The notes beneath the pieces are model-generated. The model was not told where the DNA came from and did not search any database. It was given only the letters and a program-made list of their open reading frames with translations. Positions 23,224 to 30,363 of a DNA stretch of 36,005 nt are shown here, one piece after another (the first letter of the stretch is position 1; the number at the start of each line of letters is the position of its first letter). The stretch is from Phycisphaeraceae bacterium (lineage in GTDB: Bacteria > Planctomycetota > Phycisphaerae > Phycisphaerales > Phycisphaeraceae): contig NYZC01000033.1 in assembly GCA_002686995.1 (NCBI GenBank), positions 1 through 36,005 on the forward strand, written 5' to 3'. Both the position numbers and the translations under genes were made by a program.

Positions 23224-24720
23224 ATGCCGACTCTCACCGTGCCGCGATTGAAGGAACGCCCCAACATCCTCCTGATCATGAGCGACCAGCACAATCGCTC
23301 GTACATGCGATGCGCCGGCCATCCGTACGTGAGGACCCCGAACCTCGATCGTCTCGCCGCATCCGGGACGCGATTCACGAACACGTATTGCGCCAATCCG
23401 CTCTGCGGTCCGTCGCGGATGTCTTTTCTCACCAGCCGGTCCAGCAGCGATATTCATGTCTGGAACAACGGTGCGTTTCTCGCGTCGGACGTCGCGACCT
23501 TCGTGCATCACCTCGCCGTCGCCGACTACCAGACCGTCCTCTGCGGGCGCATGCACTTCGACGGGCCCGACAAGCGGCACGGCTACGAGCGCCGAATCAT
23601 CGGCGAGCAGATGTGGCGTGCGCCTTCCATCCCCGTCGAGCAGCTCATTGCACACACCGCCGACTATCTCGAACTTTCCGGATGGGGGCAGACGCCCTGG
23701 ATGAATTACGACGAGCAGGTGACGCTGGAAGCCGAGCGCTTCCTTCGTTCATCCGACGCGCGATCGGACCGCCCCTGGTTACTCACGGTCGGCACGGCGC
23801 TTCCGCACGACCCCTGCATCTGCCCGAAGGTGCTCTTCGACGAATACCACCCGCAATCCAGGGTGCCGCCGCTCCCGAACGGCTACCTCGACACGCTTCA
23901 CCCCGCGACGCGGCTCTGGCGACAGCGTGCCGGGGTCGACGACGTACCTGACGCGATCCATCAGTCGGCGAGGGCCGGATACTGCGGGCTCGTGACCTTC
24001 GTCGACGAGCAGATCGGCCGCGTCCTCGATGCCTTGTCGGAAACCGGCCTGGCGGACCGCACGATCGTGATCTACACCTCCGACCACGGCGACATGGCGG
24101 GCCAGCAACGGTTCTGGTGGAAGACGACGTTCTACGACGGCTCCTGCGGCGTGCCGCTGATCGTCTCGTGGCCGGATCGGTTTCGTACCGGCGCGACCGA
24201 GTCGTGCGTATGCAGCCTCATGGATGTCGGGCCGACCCTGTTGGAACTGGCCGGCGCAGAATGCATGCAGCAGGTGCGCGGCCGCAGTCTCACGCGGTTT
24301 CTCACGACGGATGGCGACTGGGAGCCCGGCCCTGACGACCCGGTCGAGTGGCCGGACACCGCGTTCGCCGAGAAGGTGTACCGACCCGGCATGCGAGAGC
24401 CGGCGCGCATGATCCGCAGGGGTCGATGGAAGCTGAACTACTATCACGGTCACGATCGTCCCGAGCTTTTCGACATGCATGACGATCCTGGCGAACGAAT
24501 CGATCTCGGCGCGGATCCGCGCTGCGCCGAGATGCGCGAGGAGCTCATCGCGGCCGCGCTTGCGGACTGGTCCGGGCAGCAGGTGCTGAATTTCTTCGAG
24601 AGGTGGGACGCCGACCGCGCAGTGCGGGATCGCTTCGCACGATCGACGCAGGCAGGCGACGACGACGCGCCCGATCCGTGGGCGCCCACGGGTCACGTCG
24701 AATTCCACAGGGGATACTGA
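23224..24720 (+). CDS. Type I (formylglycine) sulfatase
   Basis: 498 residues. The S1 sulfatase core is clear: RPNILLIMSDQHN with metal ligand D21 (followed by Gln rather than the usual second Asp), and the activation motif C61-G-P-S-R in NPLCGPSRMSFLTSR, where the cysteine is converted to formylglycine. TSDHGDMAGQQRFWWK gives D287/H288 for calcium and catalysis, and NPLCG is typical of choline-sulfatase-like and glycan exosulfatase groups. There is no signal peptide, so it is probably cytoplasmic or exported by an unseen route. It hydrolyses a sulfate ester on an unknown substrate. It is divergent from the heparinase-like gene and followed within 50 bases by a PhyH gene, suggesting a joint pathway for a sulfated glycan. 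Confidence 0.92.
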   Translation: MPTLTVPRLKERPNILLIMSDQHNRSYMRCAGHPYVRTPNLDRLAASGTRFTNTYCANPLCGPSRMSFLTSRSSSDIHVWNNGAFLASDVATFVHHLAVADYQTVLCGRMHFDGPDKRHGYERRIIGEQMWRAPSIPVEQLIAHTADYLELSGWGQTPWMNYDEQVTLEAERFLRSSDARSDRPWLLTVGTALPHDPCICPKVLFDEYHPQSRVPPLPNGYLDTLHPATRLWRQRAGVDDVPDAIHQSARAGYCGLVTFVDEQIGRVLDALSETGLADRTIVIYTSDHGDMAGQQRFWWKTTFYDGSCGVPLIVSWPDRFRTGATESCVCSLMDVGPTLLELAGAECMQQVRGRSLTRFLTTDGDWEPGPDDPVEWPDTAFAEKVYRPGMREPARMIRRGRWKLNYYHGHDRPELFDMHDDPGERIDLGADPRCAEMREELIAAALADWSGQQVLNFFERWDADRAVRDRFARSTQAGDDDAPDPWAPTGHVEFHRGY

Positions 24721-24734
24721 CGTGACCGCCGCGT

Positions 24735-24760
24735 TATGATGAGCGTCAGAGCACAAGGAG
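24735..24760 (+). promoter_or_regulatory. -10 box TATGAT and strong RBS deciding the PhyH start
   Basis: TATGAT lies at 24735-24740 and AAGGAG at 24755-24760, eight bases before GTG 24769. Together they favour GTG 24769 over the ATG at 24736, which falls inside the -10 box. Confidence 0.5.
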
Positions 24761-24768
24761 ACGCTGCC

Positions 24769-25560
24769 GTGCAATACGACATGGACCAGAAGATCGCCGA
24801 GTTCCGGGTCAACGGCTACACCGTGTTCGAAGACCTGATCCCGGTCGAGAAGATCGATCGGATGCGCGAGGCGTTCATGGCACTGCTCGATCAGGTCCGG
24901 GAGCGCGAAACCGAGATTCGCGACGTCGAGGAAGGCGATCTGCGCACCGGCAAGGGACGCCTCCAGCGCGTCCACCGCTACTGCATGGACTGGCCGCTCG
25001 ACCCGCCGCTCGGAGACCCCGAGGTCTACGAGCACCCGGTCATCGTCGAGTTCTTCGAACGTTACTTCGTGGACAAGGACATCTTCATCTCCTGCCTGCA
25101 CTCGAATAATCCGTACCCGGGCTCCGTCTACCAGAACTGGCACCGCGACACGAAGCTGCTTACGCCGAACATCGGCAATCCCTCGCACCCCACCTCGGCG
25201 GTGAAGGTGCCGCTCGTGGACACCTGCGAGGAGAACGGCAGCTTCGAGGTGATCCCCGGGACGCAGTATCTCGCCATTCCCGAGTACGAAGGCAAGTACA
25301 ACGACATGCTCACCCAGCCCGGGTTCCACCTCAATCCGCGCCGCGTCAACATGAAGCGCGGCACCGTGTGGATGCAGGATCCGCGCACCATTCATCGCGG
25401 CACGCCCAACACTTCGGATCACGCGCGGCCGGAGTTGTGCATTTGCTTCTCGAAGCCCTGGTACCAGCTTCGGCGCCCGCTCATCATTCACCGCGAGCAC
25501 TTCGAGGCGATGTCCGAACGCGGCAGGCACCTGTTCAGGAATGCGCAGCTCATTGACTAG
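24769..25560 (+). CDS. Phytanoyl-CoA dioxygenase (PhyH)-family protein
   Basis: 263 residues from GTG 24769, chosen for its AAGGAG. The double-stranded beta-helix core has the Fe(II) triad: H125 and D127 in QNWHRDTK, and H209 in PRTIHRGTPN; R220 is positioned to bind 2-oxoglutarate. The family hydroxylates acyl or small organic substrates with O2 and 2-oxoglutarate in the cytoplasm. Planctomycetes have many paralogues of unknown substrate, and the second one in this window (28921) is of a different subgroup. The gene is followed at 43 bases by the amidohydrolase, on the same strand. Confidence 0.87.
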   Translation: MQYDMDQKIAEFRVNGYTVFEDLIPVEKIDRMREAFMALLDQVRERETEIRDVEEGDLRTGKGRLQRVHRYCMDWPLDPPLGDPEVYEHPVIVEFFERYFVDKDIFISCLHSNNPYPGSVYQNWHRDTKLLTPNIGNPSHPTSAVKVPLVDTCEENGSFEVIPGTQYLAIPEYEGKYNDMLTQPGFHLNPRRVNMKRGTVWMQDPRTIHRGTPNTSDHARPELCICFSKPWYQLRRPLIIHREHFEAMSERGRHLFRNAQLID

Positions 25561-25603
25561 GCGCGGGTGACCGCTTCGACGACAGAGGGCGGAGCGAACC
25601 ACC

Positions 25604-26947
25604 ATGAAGACCCTCGAAGAACTCGGCGTCCCGATCCGGTGCGACATCGCGCGGCGGCTGTACGACCGAATCGCCCGGCTCGATGCCATCGACGCCCACG
25701 AGCACCTTTTCGCCGAGCGCTTCCGGGTCAGCCAGCCGGTCGACGCGGTCGCGATGTTCCAGCAGCAGTACCCCGCGCTCGGACTTCTGGCCTCGGGGAT
25801 GCCGGCGTCCGAGCTCGACTCGCTTGCCGATTTCGATCGGCCCCTCGACGAGCGGTGGGCGACACTGAAGCCCAGGCTCGACGATATCCGGGGCCTTGCC
25901 CTGCCCCGGGCCCTGATGCTCGGCATCCATGAGCTCTACGGCTTCGATCGAATTGACGACGGAAGCTACGTGGCGCTGACCGAGGCGATGCAGGCGTTCA
26001 ATCGTCCCGGCATCTACGGCGAGATCTTTCGCGATCGCTGCCGGGTGAAGGCGGCGTTCGTCCAGCAGTACAACTCGGTGGATCCGCCATGGGAGATGCC
26101 GCCGTCCGGATCGTTCCGCATCGCGCAGATGTTCGAGAACCTGTTCAACGTCGCGTGGCGGTCGGACGCGCTGCCGCGCGTCGAGCGCTGCGTCGGCCGA
26201 TCGCTCGAAACGCTGGACGATTTTCTCGACGCCGTCGAGCCGGCCATGGCACACTATCAGCGCGAGGGCGTCATCGGCATCAAGCTCATGAAGCAGGCCA
26301 TCGGGGAAGAGCCGGCGCGGCAGGATGTCGCCCCGCTTTTTTCGCGCCTGGTCGCGGAAGGCGAAGGAAAGACGCGGTCGCCCGAGCTCGTCGACGGCGA
26401 ACGGGCTGCCTTGCGCGACAGCATCGGCCATGCCATGCTGCGGGCCGCTGATTCGCTCGGTCTGCGCGTGATGTTTCACAGCGGCATGCGACCTGCAATC
26501 GACTTCCGATCGACGGATCCGAACCTGCATGTCCCGCTTTTCGTGAAGTATCCACGCATCTGCTTCGAGGTCTTTCACTGCGGCATGCCATGGGTGCGCG
26601 ACGCGGGGATGATCGCGATGAGCTTCCCGAACGTGTGGCTCAACATGTGCTGGACGCAGTCGCTGTCGCCGCGCATGGCGCGCAGTGCCCTGTCCGAGTG
26701 GCTCGAGCACGTGCCGCACAACAAGATCATCGCCTTCGGCGGCGACTCGGCGTTCTGGATCGAGCACACGGTGGGCGACCTGATTCACACGAGGGTCAAC
26801 CTTGCGAAGGTCCTTGCCGAACGCGTCTCGGAGGGTGAGTCGACGGAAGACGAGGCGGTCCATCTTGCCGAACGCATGCTTTTCGACAATGCCGCGGCGC
26901 TCTACGGCCTGACGCGCCATGGCCTGGAGCGCCGGGAATACAACTGA
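25604..26947 (+). CDS. Amidohydrolase-superfamily protein, uronate-isomerase-like
   Basis: 447 residues with a complete amidohydrolase metal site: HxH as H32/H34 (DAIDAHEHLF), K227 (VIGIKLMKQ, a possible bridging lysine), H292 (VMFHSGM), H325 (FEVFHCGMPW) and D381 (AFGGDSAFW). Its length, the late Trp/Asp motif and C-terminal helices (DEAVHLAERMLFDNAAALYG) resemble the uronate isomerase/TatD-like end of the superfamily, but it is not a confident match to UxaC. It may isomerise or hydrolyse a sugar acid in the cytoplasm. GGAG nine bases before the ATG supports the start. Only 11 bases separate it from the following gene, implying an operon. Confidence 0.82.
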   Translation: MKTLEELGVPIRCDIARRLYDRIARLDAIDAHEHLFAERFRVSQPVDAVAMFQQQYPALGLLASGMPASELDSLADFDRPLDERWATLKPRLDDIRGLALPRALMLGIHELYGFDRIDDGSYVALTEAMQAFNRPGIYGEIFRDRCRVKAAFVQQYNSVDPPWEMPPSGSFRIAQMFENLFNVAWRSDALPRVERCVGRSLETLDDFLDAVEPAMAHYQREGVIGIKLMKQAIGEEPARQDVAPLFSRLVAEGEGKTRSPELVDGERAALRDSIGHAMLRAADSLGLRVMFHSGMRPAIDFRSTDPNLHVPLFVKYPRICFEVFHCGMPWVRDAGMIAMSFPNVWLNMCWTQSLSPRMARSALSEWLEHVPHNKIIAFGGDSAFWIEHTVGDLIHTRVNLAKVLAERVSEGESTEDEAVHLAERMLFDNAAALYGLTRHGLERREYN

Positions 26948-26958
26948 GCACCGCGTCG

Positions 26959-28863
26959 ATGGAAGACCTTCGCTACACGCCCGAAGAGCTTGACGCCCTC
27001 GCCCTGGAAGGCTGCGAGTCGCTCGTCTTCCACCCGGGCAAGGTCGCGACCTACGACGTGGAAGCCTACCGGCGCGTGATCCCCCAGCCGGTCGAAACCG
27101 GCGCCTACCCGTTGTTCGACGAGAAAACGGGGTCCGCCCCCTTTTCCGGCGCCCCGAAAACGGGATCTGACCCTGTTTCCGCCTGCTCGGTCGAGGGGCG
27201 GTACCTGCTGCGGATGGGCGGCTTTCGGCGGCAGACGATCTTCGGACCGGCCGAGGCGGCGGACATGATCGCGGGCGCCGGCGTGAACTACGCCGACTCC
27301 CTTGGCGACAACATGCTCGAGCACCTGGTGCTCTGTCGCCGCACCGGCGTCATGCCGATCTTCGAGGCGCCGACGATGGGCATGGCCCTGCCGTTCCTCG
27401 CCTCGGAGCTTGCCGCGTTCGAACAGACCTATCGCCGGCACATCACCGAGTTCGCCGATTGGATTCGACGACTCGAGGGCGTATACGGTCACCCGCTGCT
27501 CGATCGTGAAGGGCACCCGTGGATTCTGTATCTGCGCGCCACGCCCCTGCAACTGTTCGAACTGTCCGCGCAGCGCAAACCGCACGAGACGGCTGCGGAG
27601 CTCGAAACCCATTGTGGCCGGCCTCGCTTCTCGATCGACGGCCGCGCGCCCCGCGACCGTGCGGCCCAGGCGAAGGCGTGGACCTTCATCCGGCGCCGAC
27701 ACATGGAGGTCCTGCAGCTCATGGGGCGCGTGTTCCGCGAGATTGCGGCGCCGCGCGGCGTCTTCGTCGGCAATGCCCACACGCTCCCGGCGATGGACTA
27801 CGAGCTGATCGGCGAGGTTTTCGAATACCCCGGCGTGGCCGCGCGATCGGGCTACATCGAGGAGCCCGCGCTGCGCGAGCCGTATATGGGCTACAGCGTG
27901 CGACTTCTGTCCGACCTGACCGGCCGGGCGCCCGTCATGAGCGTGCGCGTCAACACGCTGGTTTCCGGCACGCGAATCATTCCAGGACCGAACACCATCC
28001 GCCGCTGGTTCGACACGTCCGTCCGGCACGGCGCGAGCGGCTTCTACTTCTGGGTGACCGACTACCCCAGCGCCGAGGGCCAGTACTTCGGCTCGCTGCC
28101 CGGCAACCCCGACCCGAGCACGCACGGACGCGAGCGCTGGGATGCCATGCTCGACTGCTTTCGCGACATCGCTCCGGCGCGCCGGTTCGCGCCGCCTGAC
28201 GGCGAGATCGGCATTCTCGTTCCCTACGACGTTCTGGACACCGAGGGCTGGCGCAGGGTGCTCGGCACCTTCACCGAACTGGAAACGGCGCGGACGTGGT
28301 CGAAGCTGGTGTCCGCACGAAGCGTCGAGCGTGATCGGGGGTGTCTCGACGCGATCCGTCTGTTTGCGGTTCCTTCGCTTCCCTTCGCTTCCGATGCCCT
28401 TTGCGATGCAATCGAAGGGTTCGTGAATCGAGGAGGTGTCCTCGTCGTCGGCGATCGGCAGCTCGCCCGATTCGACATGGGCGGCGACGAACGCCGCCCC
28501 CCGGCGGGACTGGGCGCCGAACTCGACGGAGTCAGCGCCATGGACCACTCCGTCGGCGAAGGACGCGTCGTCGTCTTCGAGGAGCCCGGCCTCGGGCTCT
28601 CGATCGAAGCGACTGACGTCGCGTCCTCGCTGGCCGAAGCCGCGACGCGCTGGGAGCGGCTGCTCGACGGCATTCGCCTCGACCGGAAGTCCTGGATCTA
28701 CGACGTCAGCGCCCGAAACCTGCTGAAGCTCACCGGCAACGCACCAGCGGAGGATCCTCCCCCCGTTGAGCCGAACCTCGAGCCGCAGGCATATATGTTC
28801 GAGCACAGCTCACAGGTGATCATTCCGTTCATCGAGAATCCGACGGAAGCGCCTGGGGAATAG
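26959..28863 (+). CDS. GH42-like TIM-barrel protein with glutamine-amidotransferase-like domain
   Basis: 634 residues. The middle (about 90-440) looks like a TIM barrel (MPIFEAPTMGMALPFLASEL, VAARSGYIEEPALREPYMGY, GASGFYFWVTDYPSAEGQYF) and the region after about 410 (GEIGILVPYDVLDTEGW, FVNRGGVLVVGDRQL) resembles the trimerisation/amidotransferase-like domain of GH42 beta-galactosidases. The usual GH42 Asn-Glu-Pro motif is not seen, so catalysis is unproven. Residues about 55-75 (EKTGSAPFSG and PKTGSDPVSA) come from a REP-like insert at 27121-27180 and may be absent from relatives. The start ATG has no strong SD but follows the amidohydrolase closely. Confidence 0.68.
   Translation: MEDLRYTPEELDALALEGCESLVFHPGKVATYDVEAYRRVIPQPVETGAYPLFDEKTGSAPFSGAPKTGSDPVSACSVEGRYLLRMGGFRRQTIFGPAEAADMIAGAGVNYADSLGDNMLEHLVLCRRTGVMPIFEAPTMGMALPFLASELAAFEQTYRRHITEFADWIRRLEGVYGHPLLDREGHPWILYLRATPLQLFELSAQRKPHETAAELETHCGRPRFSIDGRAPRDRAAQAKAWTFIRRRHMEVLQLMGRVFREIAAPRGVFVGNAHTLPAMDYELIGEVFEYPGVAARSGYIEEPALREPYMGYSVRLLSDLTGRAPVMSVRVNTLVSGTRIIPGPNTIRRWFDTSVRHGASGFYFWVTDYPSAEGQYFGSLPGNPDPSTHGRERWDAMLDCFRDIAPARRFAPPDGEIGILVPYDVLDTEGWRRVLGTFTELETARTWSKLVSARSVERDRGCLDAIRLFAVPSLPFASDALCDAIEGFVNRGGVLVVGDRQLARFDMGGDERRPPAGLGAELDGVSAMDHSVGEGRVVVFEEPGLGLSIEATDVASSLAEAATRWERLLDGIRLDRKSWIYDVSARNLLKLTGNAPAEDPPPVEPNLEPQAYMFEHSSQVIIPFIENPTEAPGE
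27121..27180. repeat. In-frame insertion of two REP-like palindromes inside a gene
   Basis: 27123-27145 (GAAAACGGGGTCCGCCCCCT, then TTTC) and 27156-27179 (GAAAACGGGATCTGACCCTG, then TTTC) are each palindromic with a short loop. Both resemble the GGGGTCAGACCCC palindromes found near RAYT-type REP transposase genes. The insert of about 60 bp adds no stop and keeps the frame. Confidence 0.65.
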
Positions 28864-28905
28864 CCCTACTCCGTTCCCGAGCACGGGAAGCGGCAGCCCA
28901 ATCGT

Positions 28906-28911
28906 TATGAT
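28906..28911 (+). promoter_or_regulatory. Putative -10 box TATGAT of the second PhyH gene
   Basis: TATGAT ends nine bases before ATG 28921; no SD is visible. The same CGTTATGAT string occurs upstream of the other PhyH gene at 24732-24740. A very short or absent leader is inferred. Confidence 0.4.
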
Positions 28912-28920
28912 TAGTGCCGC

Positions 28921-29808
28921 ATGTCGCTCTCCGCCGCCCAGGTCGACCGGTTCCACGACGAGGGGTATCTCCAGATCGACGGTCTGCTGCGCCAGGAGGA
29001 TCTCAACCCGGTCATCTACGAGTTCGAGATGATCATCGACCGACGCGCGCGACAGATGTACGCGGACGGCCATCTCACGCAACTGCACGAGCGAGAGCCC
29101 TTTGAACGGCGGATCGGCCTGCTCGCGGCGGAGCACCATCCGATCGCACGCGATCTTGGCCCGAATCGCGTGCTGGGCTGCGCGATGTTCAACCTCATGT
29201 GCAACCCGAGGCTCCTCGACGCGCTCGATTCGATCCTCGGCCCCGAGATCCTCGCGCACCCCACCCAGGTCGTTCGCCCGAGAATTCGCGACCGCGATCT
29301 CAGCGCGGACCGCAGGCGGACCACCGATCGCACCCCGATCCACCAGGATGCAGGCGTGCTGCGTCCCGACGTCGACGAGACGCTGCTGATCACCGCGTGG
29401 ATTCCGCTTACGCGCGCCGACGAGGAGAACGGTTGCCTCGCGGTCATCCCCGGCAGCCACCGGTACGGCGTGCGACGACACGACCCGCACTCCATCCCGG
29501 ACGAGGAGCTTCCGCCCGGCGACCTGCGCCCGCTTCCGGTCGATCCGGGCAGCGTCATTTTTTTCACGCACCTCGTCTGTCATTGCGGCCTGCCGCACCA
29601 GTCGGACCGGGTCCGCTGGAGCATCGACCTTCGCTACCAGGATCCCGCGCAGCCGACCGGCAACCCCGTGTTCGAAGGAAGCATCGTCCGCAGCCGCAGC
29701 AACCCGCAGAGCGAGCTGACGTACCCGCAGTGGGTGAGCCAGTGGAAACGGCAGCTGGTGCACGACAATCCCTGGCCGCCGATTCCGCGGTGGCCCGAAG
29801 CGAAGTGA
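28921..29808 (+). CDS. Phytanoyl-CoA dioxygenase (PhyH)-family protein, second copy
   Basis: 295 residues. Fe(II)/2-oxoglutarate residues are visible: H141 and D143 in TPIHQDAG, H221 in THLVCHCGLPHQSD, and R232 as likely 2-oxoglutarate ligand. The core runs through LLITAWIPLTRADEENGCLA and VIPGSHRYG, which is the most conserved PhyH stretch. It has low similarity to the PhyH at 24769 and is probably a different specificity. No SD precedes the ATG; TATGAT lies nine bases upstream. The preceding GH42-like gene ends 57 bases earlier. It could hydroxylate a sugar-linked or lipid substrate, which is speculation. Confidence 0.87.
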   Translation: MSLSAAQVDRFHDEGYLQIDGLLRQEDLNPVIYEFEMIIDRRARQMYADGHLTQLHEREPFERRIGLLAAEHHPIARDLGPNRVLGCAMFNLMCNPRLLDALDSILGPEILAHPTQVVRPRIRDRDLSADRRRTTDRTPIHQDAGVLRPDVDETLLITAWIPLTRADEENGCLAVIPGSHRYGVRRHDPHSIPDEELPPGDLRPLPVDPGSVIFFTHLVCHCGLPHQSDRVRWSIDLRYQDPAQPTGNPVFEGSIVRSRSNPQSELTYPQWVSQWKRQLVHDNPWPPIPRWPEAK

Positions 29809-29826
29809 GGTCGGATTCCAACACGA

Positions 29827-30285
29827 ATGAGTTCGACAACGCGTGCCATCCCCGTGGCGATCATGGCGCTGGTCGGTGCTGCGAGCTGCGATTCGTCCGT
29901 TCCGGCACCGGAAGTCATCGAGATCGCCGTGACGGGGCACGACTTCAAGTGGAAGTGCCGCTACGCCGGGCCCGACGGCACGCTGGAAACCGACGACGAC
30001 GTGCCGGTCGGCGCCGCGCTGCACGTTCCCACGAACACGCTGGTTCGGATTCACCTGACGAGTGACGACTTCATTTACACGTTGATGTGCCCGAAGCTCG
30101 CATCAAAAGAGGTCGCGGTGCCCGGCATCGTGTTCAGGATCGAGTTCGACAGCGGCGCCGCGGGCGCGTTCGAGCTACGCGGCGACCAGATGTGCGGATA
30201 CACCCACGAGTCCCTCTTCGGCGAGCTTGTCGTGGAGTCACCGGAGAGCTGGCGGCAATGGATGGCTGGAGTGACGAAACGATGA
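29827..30285 (+). CDS. COX2-like cupredoxin lipoprotein with degenerate CuA site
   Basis: 152 residues. A hydrophobic N-terminus ends ALVGAASC with C21 as a possible lipobox cysteine, though the box is weak. Residues about 30-138 align with cytochrome c oxidase subunit II: HLTSDDFIYTLMCPKLASKE, AVPGIVFRIEF and GDQMCGYTHESLFGELVV correspond to its LTSxDV-PxL, IPG and CSELCGxxHSxM blocks. Of six CuA ligands only C123 and H127 are kept; Y84, G119, Q121 and L130 stand where His, Cys, Glu and Met are expected. It lacks the COX2 transmembrane helices. It is thus a soluble, lipid-anchored relative that either binds one copper differently or none. It sits 18 bases after the PhyH gene and 78 before the CRTAC1 gene. 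Confidence 0.7.
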   Translation: MSSTTRAIPVAIMALVGAASCDSSVPAPEVIEIAVTGHDFKWKCRYAGPDGTLETDDDVPVGAALHVPTNTLVRIHLTSDDFIYTLMCPKLASKEVAVPGIVFRIEFDSGAAGAFELRGDQMCGYTHESLFGELVVESPESWRQWMAGVTKR

Positions 30286-30363
30286 AGACCGTGACGCGCT
30301 TGCCGGCTGGGGAGCGAGGGGCCCGCACTGCACGAATCAACCCACCCACGATCGGAATGCGAC

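Noticed and set aside
19227-23951. Two very long plus-strand frames (19227-21062 and 21765-23951)
   Set aside because: They oppose the DUF4037, sialidase and heparinase genes, all of which have clear motifs; the long frames follow from codon bias at high GC.
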